Shown: in pieces, positions 39,598-48,972 of the stretch
Layout: each line of letters opens with the position of its first letter
Position numbering within the stretch: position 1 is the first letter of the stretch
Assembly: GCF_900103985.1 (NCBI RefSeq)
Contig: NZ_FNIE01000003.1
Location: 124,001-188,000, forward strand
Direction of reading: 5' to 3'
Source of the DNA: Actinacidiphila guanduensis
GTDB lineage: Bacteria > Actinomycetota > Actinomycetes > Streptomycetales > Streptomycetaceae
Length of the DNA: 64,000 nucleotides
Program-made: the position numbers and the translations under genes
The notes under the pieces: model-generated
What the model saw: only the letters and a program-made list of their open reading frames with translations
Told to the model about the DNA's origin: nothing
Database searches by the model: none

Positions 39598-40728
39598 TCA
39601 GGGGCGCTTGGGGGCGGGGGTGGGGGCGGGCCCGCTCTCCACCACCCGGCCGGTGTCGGTCCGGCTCGCGGCCGAGTCCTTGGTGGCGGCGGCCGGCACC
39701 GGCCGGTCGGCGCGCATCGCGGCCCACACCATGGCGGCCTGCCTGGGCATCGGCTCGACCCGGTTCGGGTCGGCGGGGTCGTAGCGCACCGGCAGCGTCA
39801 CCATCTGCACATTGCCCGAGTGCAGGTGCTGCAGGCTCTGCGCCAGGCCCATCAGCTTGTTGATCGAGCCGAGGCCGGTGTCGGTGGTGACCGACCGGGT
39901 GGCGGTGTCGGCGACCGAGAACAGCTTGGCGGGGTTCGTGGTCAGGCCGAGGCCGCCGATGCGGTCCATGAGCGCCTTGAGGAACGCCTGCTGGAGCTGG
40001 ATGCGGCCCAGGTCGCTGCCGTCGCCGACGCCGTGCCGGGTGCGGACCAGGCCGAGCGCCTGCTCGCCGTCGAGCTTGTGGGTGCCGGCCGCCAGGTCCA
40101 GGTGGCTCTTGGGGTCGTGGATGGCGGCCGTGGTGGTCAGCGGGACCCCGCCGAGGGTGTTCACCAGGTCCTTGAAGCCGGTGAAGTCGACCTCGACGTA
40201 GTGGTCCATGCGCAGCCCGGTCAGCTGCTCGACGGTCTTGACCGCGCACACCGGCCCGCCGACCTCGTAGGCACTGTTGAACATCGCCTGGGAGGCGGCC
40301 GGCACGGCGGCGCCCTTCGGTCCGGTGCACGCCGGGCGGGCCACCAGTGTGTCGCGCGGGATGCTCACCACGGTCGCTTTGCGGTGGCCTTTGGCCAGGT
40401 GGACGATCATCGCGGTGTCCGAGCGGGCGGTGCCGCTGTCGTGCCCGTACTCGCGGTTGGCGCCGGAGCGCGAGTCGGAGCCGAGCACGAGGATGTCGGA
40501 GGAGCCGTTGCCGAGCGGGGCGGGGCGGTGGCCGTGCAGGGCGCCGTCGATGTCCACGCTGTGGATGTTCGCGTCCAGCCGGTGGTACACGTAGCCCGCG
40601 CCGGCCGCCCCCAGCAGCACCACGCCGGCCGCGGACCAGGCCGCGATCCGCAGGCCGCGGCGGCGCCGCCGGGCCCGGCCGGCCCCGCTGGGGCTGGCGC
40701 CGGTGTGCGGCGGCTGGTGGTCCAGCAT
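39598..40728 (-). CDS. LCP (LytR-CpsA-Psr) family cell-wall polymer ligase
   Basis: A 376-residue protein, start MLDHQPPHTGASPSG with GAGGTG upstream. A basic run (RARRRRRGLR) precedes one membrane helix (IAAWSAAGVVLLGAAGAGYVY, about residues 31-51). The extracellular LCP domain has the phosphate-binding residues SDILVLGSDSRSG, the SIPRDTLV arginine motif, and VEVDFTGFKDLVNTLGGVPL. These enzymes attach teichoic-acid-like polymers from undecaprenyl pyrophosphate to peptidoglycan, matching the lipid-linked transferase gene nearby. The last 40 residues are a P/A/T-rich tail. Confidence 0.9.
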   Translation of the reverse strand: MLDHQPPHTGASPSGAGRARRRRRGLRIAAWSAAGVVLLGAAGAGYVYHRLDANIHSVDIDGALHGHRPAPLGNGSSDILVLGSDSRSGANREYGHDSGTARSDTAMIVHLAKGHRKATVVSIPRDTLVARPACTGPKGAAVPAASQAMFNSAYEVGGPVCAVKTVEQLTGLRMDHYVEVDFTGFKDLVNTLGGVPLTTTAAIHDPKSHLDLAAGTHKLDGEQALGLVRTRHGVGDGSDLGRIQLQQAFLKALMDRIGGLGLTTNPAKLFSVADTATRSVTTDTGLGSINKLMGLAQSLQHLHSGNVQMVTLPVRYDPADPNRVEPMPRQAAMVWAAMRADRPVPAAATKDSAASRTDTGRVVESGPAPTPAPKRP

Positions 40729-40940
40729 GGCGGCACCTCGGCTTTCCCGGACGGCTTGCGCGGGCGGTTGCGGCGGTCCGCGCAGGGGGTGTGGCGGGGA
40801 TGTGCGGCGGGCTCCTGGGTCGTTTCCGGCTCGGACGTTCCATCGTGCGCCGCCTGCCGCGGTGCCGCCATCCGAGGGGCTCCGCACGGTGCCGGCCCGG
40901 TGGCCGCACAGGTCCCCCGAGGGCGCCCGCAGGCACACGA

Positions 40941-40979
40941 AAGCCCGCGTACCCCGGGTCTGCCGGGATACGCGGGCTT
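40941..40979 (-). terminator. Terminator hairpin after rho
   Basis: AAGCCCGCGTA (40941-40951) and TACGCGGGCTT (40969-40979) form a perfect 11-bp stem; inner CCGG/CCGG pairs extend it. It starts about 30 bases after the rho stop codon on the minus strand. Confidence 0.75.
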
Positions 40980-41007
40980 CGGTGGGTGCCTGGCGGCGCG
41001 GTGACCG

Positions 41008-43053
41008 TCAGTCGTTGTTCTGGCCAGGGGTCGTCTTGGCGATCTGCATCAGGAACTCGGCGTTGGACTTCGTCTGCTTCATCTTGTCCAGCAGCAGCTC
41101 GATGGCCTGCTGCTGGTCCAGCGCGTGCAGCACCCGCCGCAGCTTCCAGACGATGCCCAGCTCCTCGCCGCCGAGCAGGATCTCCTCCTTGCGGGTGCCG
41201 GACGCGTCGACGTCCACCGCGGGGAAGATGCGCTTGTCGGCGAGCTTGCGGTCGAGCTTGAGCTCCATGTTGCCGGTGCCCTTGAACTCCTCGAAGATCA
41301 CCTCGTCCATCCGCGAGCCGGTCTCGACCAGCGCGGTGGCCAGGATGGTCAGCGAGCCGCCGTCCTCGATGTTGCGGGCCGCGCCGAAGAACCGCTTGGG
41401 CGGGTAGAGCGCGGTGGAGTCCACACCACCGGACAGGATGCGGCCGGAGGCCGGCGCCGCCAGGTTGTAGGCGCGGCCCAGACGGGTGATGGAGTCCAGC
41501 AGCACCACCACGTCGTGACCCAGCTCCACCAGCCGCTTGGCCCGCTCGATGGCGAGCTCGGCGACGGTGGTGTGGTCCTCGGCGGGCCGGTCGAAGGTCG
41601 AGGAGATGACCTCGCCCTTCACCGAGCGCTGCATGTCGGTGACCTCTTCGGGCCGCTCGTCGACGAGGACGACCATCAGGTGGCACTCGGGGTTGTTGGT
41701 GGTGATCGCGTTGGCGATCGCCTGCATGATCATCGTCTTGCCGGTCTTCGGCGGGGCGACGATCAGGCCGCGCTGGCCCTTGCCGATCGGCGAGACCAGG
41801 TCGATGATCCGCGTGGTCAGCACGCCCGGGTCGCTCTCCAGCCGGAGCCGGTCCTGCGGGTAGAGCGGGGTGAGCTTGTTGAACTCCGGCCGGCCGCGGC
41901 CGGAGTCGGCGCCCATGCCGTTGGCGGAGTCCAGGCGGACCAGCGCGTTGAACTTCTCGCGGCGCTCGCCGTCCTTGGGCTGGCGCACCGCGCCGGTGAC
42001 GTGGTCGCCCTTGCGCAGGCCGTTCTTGCGGACCTGGGCGAGCGAGACGTACACGTCGTTGGGGCCCGGCAGGTAGCCGGAGGTGCGGATGAACGCGTAG
42101 TTGTCGAGGATGTCGAGGATGCCGGCGACGGGGATCAGCACGTCGTCGTCGGCGACCTGCGGCTCGCCGCCGCCGAAGTCGTCACGGCCCCGGCCGCGGC
42201 CCCGGCGGTCGCGGTAGCGGCCGCGCCGCCGGCCGCGGCCCTCGCCGAACTCGTCGTCGTCCTGCTGCGCGCCCTGCTGGCCCTGCTGCTGGCCCTGGCC
42301 CTGCTGGCCGCCCTGCTGCTGCCGCTCGCGGCGGCTCGCCGGCTGGCCCTGGGACTGGCCCTGCTGGCCGTCCCCGCCGTCCTCGCCGCGGTTGCGCTGG
42401 CGGTCGCGCTGGCGCTCCCGGCGGTCGCCGCGCTGGCCGCGGCGGCCGTCCTGGCCGCCCTGCTGGCCGTCGCCGCCGCCCTGGCGGCCCGCGGCCTCGC
42501 CCTTGGCCTCGCGGCCGTCCTTCGCCTCCGCGCGGCCCTCGGCGGTGTCGGCGGCCGCCTCCGCGGTCCGCTCGGCGGCCTGGCCGACCGCGGCCTTCGC
42601 CTTCTCCCCGGCCGGCTGGCCCGGGATCTCGATCTGCTGCTGCTTCGCCGGGGCCTCGGTCGCGGTGGCGGTGCCGTTGCTCGACGCGGTGGCCGAGGGG
42701 CCGCCCGCCGGGGCGATCGGCTCGGCCTGCTCCAGGCGGGCCCGCGAGGTCGCGCGGCGCTTGGGCTTGTCGGCAGCGGCGCCGTCGGCGGCCGGCGCGG
42801 CCGGGGCGGAGCCGCCGGCCTGACGCTCGCGGATCGTCTCGATCAGCTGGCCCTTGCGCATCCGGGCGGTGCCCTTGATGCCCAGGCCCGCGGCGACCTG
42901 CTGGAGCTCGGCCAGGACCATGCCCTCCAGGCCGGTACCGGACCGCCGCCGCCGTGCGGGGGCCGTGGCAGCACCGTTGGCAGGCGCGGCGGCTTCGGAC
43001 GCGGCGACAGTGTTGTCTGCGCGCACGCCCATCAGATCGGTGGTGTCGCTCAC
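41008..43053 (-). CDS. rho: Transcription termination factor Rho
   Basis: A 681-residue hexameric RNA helicase, much longer than the 419 residues of E. coli. GTG 43053 ([17 protein letters not shown]) follows AAGGACC. After a short acidic start the Rho-N helical domain appears ([19 protein letters not shown]). An actinobacterial insertion of some 250 residues, rich in A/E then G/Q/R/D with repeated RGD and RER motifs, separates it from the cold-shock RNA-binding domain ([20 protein letters not shown]). The ATPase has P-loop [13 protein letters not shown], Walker [16 protein letters not shown] and the Q/R-loop [14 protein letters not shown]. Confidence 0.95.
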   Translation of the reverse strand: MSDTTDLMGVRADNTVAASEAAAPANGAATAPARRRRSGTGLEGMVLAELQQVAAGLGIKGTARMRKGQLIETIRERQAGGSAPAAPAADGAAADKPKRRATSRARLEQAEPIAPAGGPSATASSNGTATATEAPAKQQQIEIPGQPAGEKAKAAVGQAAERTAEAAADTAEGRAEAKDGREAKGEAAGRQGGGDGQQGGQDGRRGQRGDRRERQRDRQRNRGEDGGDGQQGQSQGQPASRRERQQQGGQQGQGQQQGQQGAQQDDDEFGEGRGRRRGRYRDRRGRGRGRDDFGGGEPQVADDDVLIPVAGILDILDNYAFIRTSGYLPGPNDVYVSLAQVRKNGLRKGDHVTGAVRQPKDGERREKFNALVRLDSANGMGADSGRGRPEFNKLTPLYPQDRLRLESDPGVLTTRIIDLVSPIGKGQRGLIVAPPKTGKTMIMQAIANAITTNNPECHLMVVLVDERPEEVTDMQRSVKGEVISSTFDRPAEDHTTVAELAIERAKRLVELGHDVVVLLDSITRLGRAYNLAAPASGRILSGGVDSTALYPPKRFFGAARNIEDGGSLTILATALVETGSRMDEVIFEEFKGTGNMELKLDRKLADKRIFPAVDVDASGTRKEEILLGGEELGIVWKLRRVLHALDQQQAIELLLDKMKQTKSNAEFLMQIAKTTPGQNND

Positions 43054-43417
43054 GAAGGGTCCTTCCCTGGAGCGGGCGTCGGCCTGAGTGGCTCGGCGAC
43101 CGGTCGTGCTGTCCGGACTCGGCGTTCCCGCTGTTCGAATCCGGGGCGGTGGTCCGCCTGTCGGCGGCAGAAATACATACGTGCTCTCGGCACGGGGGAG
43201 AATCTCGTACCGAATCCGGAGCGTGCTCGACACTGCCGGACAGATCACCCGGCCCATGGCCGGACGTGCTGCCTACGCGGTGTGGGAGGCTCCCGGAAGA
43301 AGTGCGGTCCCACGGCGGGGACACAGCCCATCGCGCCCAGTGGGCGACGAATGCTGGCTTGAGGTTAACACTACCCGGTCCACCACATATTCCCCCTCTC
43401 CTCGACCGGCAATCGTG
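43054..43417. promoter_or_regulatory. Long leader region upstream of rho
   Basis: About 360 bases with no supported gene. A TAGTGT on the minus strand near 43368-43373 could be a -10 box, giving a leader of about 300 bases, in keeping with rho autoregulation in other bacteria. No conserved riboswitch was recognised. Confidence 0.35.
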
Positions 43418-44341
43418 TCACTGCCCACCTGCGAGGGGCAGGACACTCGCCCCGGCGGCGTCCAGGGCGAGGCGGTTGGCCGCCCAGCCCTCGCCCGCGA
43501 GCCGGGAGACCTTGTCCGCGGCGCCGTCCTCGGTCAGCGCCAGGACCGTCGGGCCGGCACCCGACACGACAGCAGGGACGCCCTCCGCGCGTAGACGGTT
43601 CACCAGAGCCAGCGTCGCGGGCATCGCGGCGGCGCGGTACTCCTGGTGCAGCCGGTCCTCGGTGGCCGGCAGCAGCAGCTCGGGACGCCTGGTCAGCGCC
43701 TCGACCAGCAGCGCGGCCCGGCCGGCGTTGGCGGCGGCGTCCACATGGGGGACGGTGCGCGGCAGCAGGCCGCGGGCCGTCTCGGTGAGCACCGGCACGC
43801 CGGGCACGAAAACCACCGGAACCAGCGACGGGGCCGGGTCCATCCGGACCGCCCGCGCGGCGCCGCCCTCGGTCCAGGCGACGGTGAACCCGCCCATCAG
43901 GCACGCGGCGACGTTGTCGGGGTGGCCCTCGATCTCGGTGGCCAGCTCCAGCAGCGCGGTGTCGTCGAGCTGGGCGGGCCCGCCTATGGTGACCGCGCGG
44001 GCGGCGATGATGCCCGCGCAGATGGCGGCGGAGGAGGAGCCGAGGCCGCGGCCGTGCGGGATGCGGTTGGCGCACACCACCTCCAGGCCGCGCGGCTGGC
44101 CGCCGAGCAGGTCGAACGCGGTCCGCAGCGAGCGTACGACCAGGTGTTTCTCGTCGCGGGCCAGCGTGTCCGCGCCCTCGCCGGCGATGTCCACGTGCAG
44201 CCCGGCGTCGGCCACCCGGACCACCACGTCGTCGTACAGCCCGAGGGCGAGGCCGAAGGCGTCGAATCCGGGGCCGAGGTTCGCGCTGGTCGCGGGGACG
44301 CGCACTCGTACTGCGGCGGCGCGGAACGCGGGACCGGCCAT
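43418..44341 (-). CDS. thrB: Homoserine kinase
   Basis: A 307-residue GHMP kinase that phosphorylates homoserine. ATG 44341 (MAGPAFRAAAVRVRVPATS) is chosen because the frame upstream lacks similarity. Motif 1 is SANLGPGFDAFGLALG, motif 2 (ATP loop) is PHGRGLGSSSAAICAG, and motif 3 is VVSGAGPTVLAL. It follows thrC after about 450 bases, which is unusual: in many streptomycetes the two are close. That spacer (44342-44790) shows no supported gene and may hold a separate thrB promoter. Confidence 0.94.
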   Translation of the reverse strand: MAGPAFRAAAVRVRVPATSANLGPGFDAFGLALGLYDDVVVRVADAGLHVDIAGEGADTLARDEKHLVVRSLRTAFDLLGGQPRGLEVVCANRIPHGRGLGSSSAAICAGIIAARAVTIGGPAQLDDTALLELATEIEGHPDNVAACLMGGFTVAWTEGGAARAVRMDPAPSLVPVVFVPGVPVLTETARGLLPRTVPHVDAAANAGRAALLVEALTRRPELLLPATEDRLHQEYRAAAMPATLALVNRLRAEGVPAVVSGAGPTVLALTEDGAADKVSRLAGEGWAANRLALDAAGASVLPLAGGQ

Positions 44342-44790
44342 CGTTCGACGAATCTCCTTGCTGCGGGTCGCCCTGCGGGCGCGGCTCCGTTGCCGGGCGG
44401 CGGGGCGGGGAGTGGCGGTGCGGGGGCACCAGCCGGATGTCGGCGCGCTCGCGCGCCGCTGAGGTAAGCGTATCGAAACAAGGTTCCCCCGCGACATAGG
44501 GCGCACGTACCGCGCGCGAAGCGTGTCGCGCTCGCGGCCGTGCGCCCCCGGGATCACCTCGCCCCGCGTTCCGCCGGCACCCCCTCCCGCCTGGGCGGGG
44601 AGCCCTTTTCACCCAACGGTTCCGGCCCGGCGGCACGGGCGCGCACCGGGCTGCCCCCGGCCGGTGTCGAAGCGCGGCACCCCGCCGATTGCACGCGGTT
44701 CCTCCCCCGGGCTTCGCCCCGGCGGCGCCCACGGCGCCCCTGGGGCGAACCCTGTCCGTTCAGGCGGTGCCCTTGCTGCTCAGGGTCCGC
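44342..44790. other. Unusually long thrC-thrB spacer
   Basis: About 450 bases without a supported gene. It contains several GC-rich inverted repeats, for example CCCCCGGGCTTCGCCCCGG-like sequence near 44705-44725, and an AT-richer patch at 44465-44482 (TAAGCGTATCGAAACAAGG) suited to a minus-strand promoter for thrB. Confidence 0.4.
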
Positions 44791-45882
44791 TCAGGCCAGG
44801 CCGAGGTGCTGGGCAGCGGCGTCCGCGTCGACGGGGACCGTGGTGGGGCGCGGGGCGCCCGCGACGGCCCAGTCCGGGTCCTTCAGGCCGTTGCCGGTCA
44901 CCGTGCAGACGATCCGCTGGCCCGGGTCGACCAGGCCGGCGTCCGCCGCCTTGAGCAGGCCCGCGACCGACGCCGCGGAGGCCGGCTCCACGAAGACGCC
45001 CTCACGGGCCGCCAGCAGCCGGTAGGCGGCGAGGATCTGGCGGTCCGTCACCGCGTCGATGAGCCCGCCGGACTCGTCGCGCGCCTGCTCGGCGAACCGC
45101 CAGGACGCCGGGTTGCCGATCCGGATGGCGGTGGCGATGGTCTGCGGCTCGCGCACCGGCGCCCCGTTGACGATCGGCGCCGAGCCGGCCGCCTGGAAGC
45201 CCCACATCCGCGGGGTGCCCTCGGCCATGCCGTCGGCGGCGTACTCGCGGTAGCCCTTCCAGTACGCCGTGATGTTGCCCGCGTTGCCCACCGGCAGCAC
45301 GTGCACGTCCGGCGCCGCGCCGAGGGCGTCCACCACCTCGAAGGCGGCCGTCTTCTGGCCCTCGATCCGCACCGGGTTCACCGAGTTGACCAGCGCCACC
45401 GGGTACTTCTCGCTGAGCCCGCGGGCGAGGTCGAGGCAGTCGTCGAAGTTGCCGTCGACCTGCAGGATGCGGCTGCCGTGCACCAGCGCCTGGCCCATCT
45501 TGCCCAGCGCGATCTTGCCCTGCGGCACCAGCACCGCGCACACCATCCCGGCCCGCACCGCGTAGGCGGCGGCCGAGGCCGAGGTGTTGCCGGTGGAGGC
45601 GCAGATGACCGCCTGGGCGCCCTCCTCCTTGGCCTTGGAGATCGCCATGGTCATCCCGCGGTCCTTGAAGGACCCGGTGGGGTTGGCCCCCTCGACCTTC
45701 AGGTAGACGTCGCAGCCGGTGCGCTCGGAGAGCAGCTGGGCCGGCACGAGCGGGGTGCCACCCTCCAGCAGGGAGACCACCGGGGTGCTCGCGGTGACCG
45801 GCAGCCGGTCCCGGTACTCCTCGATGACCCCGCGCCACTGGTGGGTGCCGGACATTCGGGGCTGGTCGATGGTTGCGTTCAT
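44791..45882 (-). CDS. thrC: Threonine synthase
   Basis: A 363-residue PLP enzyme that converts O-phosphohomoserine to threonine. The PLP lysine lies in [19 protein letters not shown] (about residue 70), the phosphate-binding loop is [19 protein letters not shown] and the cofactor-contacting segment is [16 protein letters not shown]. The length is that of the short class found in actinobacteria. It starts 6 bases after the stop of hom, so hom and thrC are one transcription unit. Confidence 0.95.
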   Translation of the reverse strand: MNATIDQPRMSGTHQWRGVIEEYRDRLPVTASTPVVSLLEGGTPLVPAQLLSERTGCDVYLKVEGANPTGSFKDRGMTMAISKAKEEGAQAVICASTGNTSASAAAYAVRAGMVCAVLVPQGKIALGKMGQALVHGSRILQVDGNFDDCLDLARGLSEKYPVALVNSVNPVRIEGQKTAAFEVVDALGAAPDVHVLPVGNAGNITAYWKGYREYAADGMAEGTPRMWGFQAAGSAPIVNGAPVREPQTIATAIRIGNPASWRFAEQARDESGGLIDAVTDRQILAAYRLLAAREGVFVEPASAASVAGLLKAADAGLVDPGQRIVCTVTGNGLKDPDWAVAGAPRPTTVPVDADAAAQHLGLA

Positions 45883-45888
45883 AGCGGG

Positions 45889-47241
45889 TTACTCCCCTTC
45901 CACGCGCATGATGCTGGCCACGCCGCGTACGGTGTCGAGCTTCCGCAGGCTGGACACGGTCGCCGAGAGCGCGGCGTCCTGCGCGCGGTGGGTGACGACG
46001 ACGAGCGATGCCTCGCCGCCCTCCCGTCGCCCGCCACCGGCGCCCTGCTCGACGGCTCCTTCGTCGCCGCCGCCCTGGTTCCTGCTCTGCTGCCGCACCG
46101 TGTCGATGGACACGCCGTGCTCGGCGAACACCGTGGCGACCTGGGCCAGGACGCCGGGCTTGTCCGCCACGTCGAGGCTGATGTGGTAGCGGGTGACCAC
46201 ATCCCCCATCGGGCTCACCGGCAGCTGCGCGTACGCGGACTCGCCGGCTCCGGTGGTCGCCGCGAGCTTGTTGCGGCAGGCGGCCACCAGGTCGCCGAGG
46301 ACGGCGGAGGCGGTGGGTGCACCGCCGGCGCCGCGACCGTAGAACATCAGCCGGCCGGCCGCCTCCGCCTCCACGAACACCGCGTTGTACGCCTCGCGGA
46401 CCGAGGCGAGCGGGTGGCTGAGCGGGATCATCGCCGGGTGGACCCGGGCGGTGACCGAACGGCCGTCGGCACTGCGCTCGCAGATCGCGAGCATCTTGAC
46501 GATACAGCCCATCTTGCGCGCCGAGGCGATGTCGCCCGCGGTGACCTCGGTGAGGCCCTCGCGGTGCACGTCGTCGATGGTGACGCGGGTGTGGAAGGCG
46601 ATCCCGGCGAGGATCGCGGCCTTCGCGGCGGCGTCGAAGCCCTCCACGTCGGCGGTCGGGTCGGCCTCGGCGTAGCCGAGCGCGGTGGCCTCGTCCAGGG
46701 CCTCGCTGTAGCCGGCGCCGGTGGAGTCCATCTTGTCGAGGATGAAGTTGGTGGTGCCGTTGACGATGCCGAGCACCCGGTTCACCTTGTCGCCGGCGAG
46801 CGACTCGCGCAGCGGGCGGATCAGCGGGATGGCGCCGGCGACCGCGGCCTCGTAGTAGAGGTCGACGCCGTTCTCGACCGCGCGGGCGTGCAGATTGGCG
46901 CCGTCGGCGGCCAGCAGCGCCTTGTTCGCCGACACCACCGAGGCGCCGTGCTCGAAGGCGGTGGTGATCAGGGTGCGCACCGGCTCGATGCCGCCGATGA
47001 CCTCGACGACGACGTCGATGTCGCCGCGTTTGACCAGCGCGGTGGCGTCCGTGGTGAGCAGTTCCGCGGGCACGCCCTCGCGTACCCGGTGAGGCCGCCG
47101 CACGGCGATCCCGGCCAGCTCCACCGGGGCGCCGATCCGCGCGGCGAGGTCGTCCGCCTGCGTCGTGAGGATGCGCGTGACCTCGGAGCCGACCACACCG
47201 CAGCCCAGCAGCGCCACTTTCAGCGGACGCGTACGCATCAT
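45889..47241 (-). CDS. hom: Homoserine dehydrogenase
   Basis: A 450-residue NAD(P)-dependent enzyme with a C-terminal ACT domain for threonine feedback. ATG 47241 (MMRTRPLKVALLGCGVVGSE) is chosen; the next ATG is equally possible. The Rossmann motif is LLGCGVVGSEVT, the catalytic segment is GIVNGTTNFILDKM with ALGYAEADPTADVEGFDAA, and the nucleotide-linked Lys is in VSANKALLAADG. The ACT domain begins ISLDVADKPGVLAQVATVF. Between its DTVRQQ and ASLVVVTHRA strands is a 20-residue insertion rich in G, E and Q that most homologues lack. Confidence 0.94.
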   Translation of the reverse strand: MMRTRPLKVALLGCGVVGSEVTRILTTQADDLAARIGAPVELAGIAVRRPHRVREGVPAELLTTDATALVKRGDIDVVVEVIGGIEPVRTLITTAFEHGASVVSANKALLAADGANLHARAVENGVDLYYEAAVAGAIPLIRPLRESLAGDKVNRVLGIVNGTTNFILDKMDSTGAGYSEALDEATALGYAEADPTADVEGFDAAAKAAILAGIAFHTRVTIDDVHREGLTEVTAGDIASARKMGCIVKMLAICERSADGRSVTARVHPAMIPLSHPLASVREAYNAVFVEAEAAGRLMFYGRGAGGAPTASAVLGDLVAACRNKLAATTGAGESAYAQLPVSPMGDVVTRYHISLDVADKPGVLAQVATVFAEHGVSIDTVRQQSRNQGGGDEGAVEQGAGGGRREGGEASLVVVTHRAQDAALSATVSSLRKLDTVRGVASIMRVEGE

Positions 47242-47385
47242 CCGACCTCGCCTCTCGTACAGCCCCGTACGGCCGGGTCCTGTCGTCACCCGGGCCCGCC
47301 CCTCCCCCGCGGTGGGGTTCGGAGGAGTCCAGTCTCACGCACCGGACGGGCAAAGCCACCACCTGTCCGGATTGCGAGACCGGAC

Positions 47386-47412
47386 GCGGACAGCGGGGTT
47401 TTTGCCGTCCGC
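47386..47412 (-). terminator. Hairpin after lysA
   Basis: On the minus strand GCGGACGGC (47404-47412) pairs with GCTGTCCGC (47386-47394), with one G-U pair, around a 9-base loop (AAAAACCCC). It starts about 25 bases after the lysA stop. Confidence 0.55.
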
Positions 47413-47436
47413 CCGCCATTCCTCCGGCGTTTCGGG

Positions 47437-48828
47437 TCAGCCGACGTCCAGACGCAGCAGATCCTCTTCCGTCTCGCGGCGGACGATCACCCTCGCCCGC
47501 CCGTCCGCCACGGCCACCACCGGCGGCCGCAGCGCGTGGTTGTAGTTGCTCGCCATCGAGCGGCAGTACGCGCCCGTGGCCGGCACGGCGAGCAGGTCGC
47601 CGGGGGCGGTGTCGGCCGGCAGGAAGGCGTCCTTGACCACGATGTCGCCGCTCTCGCAGTGCTTGCCGACCACCCGCACCAGCATCGGCTCGGCGTCGCT
47701 GGCCCGCGAGACCAGCGAGACGCTGTACTCGGCGTCGTAGAGCGCGGTGCGGATGTTGTCGGACATGCCGCCGTCCACACTCACGTAGGTGCGCAGGCCC
47801 TCCAGCGGCTTGACGGTGCCGACCTCGTAGAGGGTGAAGGCGGTGGGGCCGACGATGGCCCGGCCGGGCTCCACCGACAGCCGCGGCGGGGTGAGCCGGG
47901 CGGCGTCGCACTCGCGGGCGACGATCTCGCCGAGCGCCTTGGCGATCTCGTGCGGCTCGCGCGGGTCGTCGTCGGTGGTGTAGGCGATGCCGAGGCCGCC
48001 GCCGAGGTCGATCTCGGGCAGCTCCACGCCGTGCTCGTCGCGGATCTCGCCGAGCAGCGAGACCACCCGGCGGGCCGCCACCTCGAAGCCGGCCATGTCG
48101 AAGATCTGGGAGCCGATGTGGCTGTGGATGCCGGCCAGTTCCAGGCTGTCCAGCATCAGCACCCGGCGCACCGCCTCGGCGGCCTGCCCGTCGGCGAGCG
48201 ACAGCCCGAACTTCTGGTCCTCGTGGGCAGTGGCGATGAACTCGTGGGTGTGCGCCTCGACACCGACGGTGACGCGGATCTGCACCCGCTGGCGCACCCC
48301 GTGCTCGGCGGCCACGGCCGCGACCCGGGCGATCTCCTGGAAGGAGTCCAGCACGATCCGGCCCACGCCGGCGGTCACCGCGCGCTCGATCTCGGCGGTG
48401 CTCTTGTTGTTGCCGTGCAGCGCGATCCGCTCGGCGGGCATCCCGGCGTCCAGCGCGACGGCCAGCTCGGTGCCGGAGCACACGTCGAGGTTGAGCCCTT
48501 CCTCGGTGAGCCAGCGCACCACCGCGCGGGACAGGAACGCCTTGCCGGCGTAGAAGACGTCGGCCCCCTGCCCGAAGGCGGCCCGCCAGGCCCGGCAGCG
48601 GGCCCGGAAGTCGGCCTCGTCCAGGATGTAGGCGGGGGTGCCGAACTCCGCGGCCAGGTCGCGCACGTCCAGGCCGCCGACCTCGGCCGCGCCGTCGTCG
48701 TTGCGGGTGACGGTACGGGACCACACGCGCGGGTCGAGGGTGTTCAGGTCCTCCGGCGGGCCGGCGTAGTGCCCTTCGGGCAGCACGTCGGCGTGGCGGG
48801 GTCCTGCGGGGTGTGCGGAGCGGCTCAC
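47437..48828 (-). CDS. lysA: Diaminopimelate decarboxylase
   Basis: A 463-residue PLP enzyme, last step of lysine synthesis. The PLP lysine is in [17 protein letters not shown] (about residue 92), the phosphate-binding glycine loop is [11 protein letters not shown], and the active-site cysteine is C in [12 protein letters not shown]. Other family motifs are [16 protein letters not shown] and [15 protein letters not shown] 48828 precedes [19 protein letters not shown]. It is upstream of hom on the same strand with about 195 bases between. Confidence 0.95.
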   Translation of the reverse strand: MSRSAHPAGPRHADVLPEGHYAGPPEDLNTLDPRVWSRTVTRNDDGAAEVGGLDVRDLAAEFGTPAYILDEADFRARCRAWRAAFGQGADVFYAGKAFLSRAVVRWLTEEGLNLDVCSGTELAVALDAGMPAERIALHGNNKSTAEIERAVTAGVGRIVLDSFQEIARVAAVAAEHGVRQRVQIRVTVGVEAHTHEFIATAHEDQKFGLSLADGQAAEAVRRVLMLDSLELAGIHSHIGSQIFDMAGFEVAARRVVSLLGEIRDEHGVELPEIDLGGGLGIAYTTDDDPREPHEIAKALGEIVARECDAARLTPPRLSVEPGRAIVGPTAFTLYEVGTVKPLEGLRTYVSVDGGMSDNIRTALYDAEYSVSLVSRASDAEPMLVRVVGKHCESGDIVVKDAFLPADTAPGDLLAVPATGAYCRSMASNYNHALRPPVVAVADGRARVIVRRETEEDLLRLDVG

Positions 48829-48972
48829 TGGCGGTTCCTCGTTTTCCGGGGCTTCTGGTTCTGTTCGGGGGCGTGCCGGGGACTCGGCGGGGGTGTGGTG
48901 TTGTGGTGCTCGGCGACGGGCCGCGCGGTGGCGTGGCCTGCGGCCGGCCGTGGACGGGCGGTGGCGGGCCGG

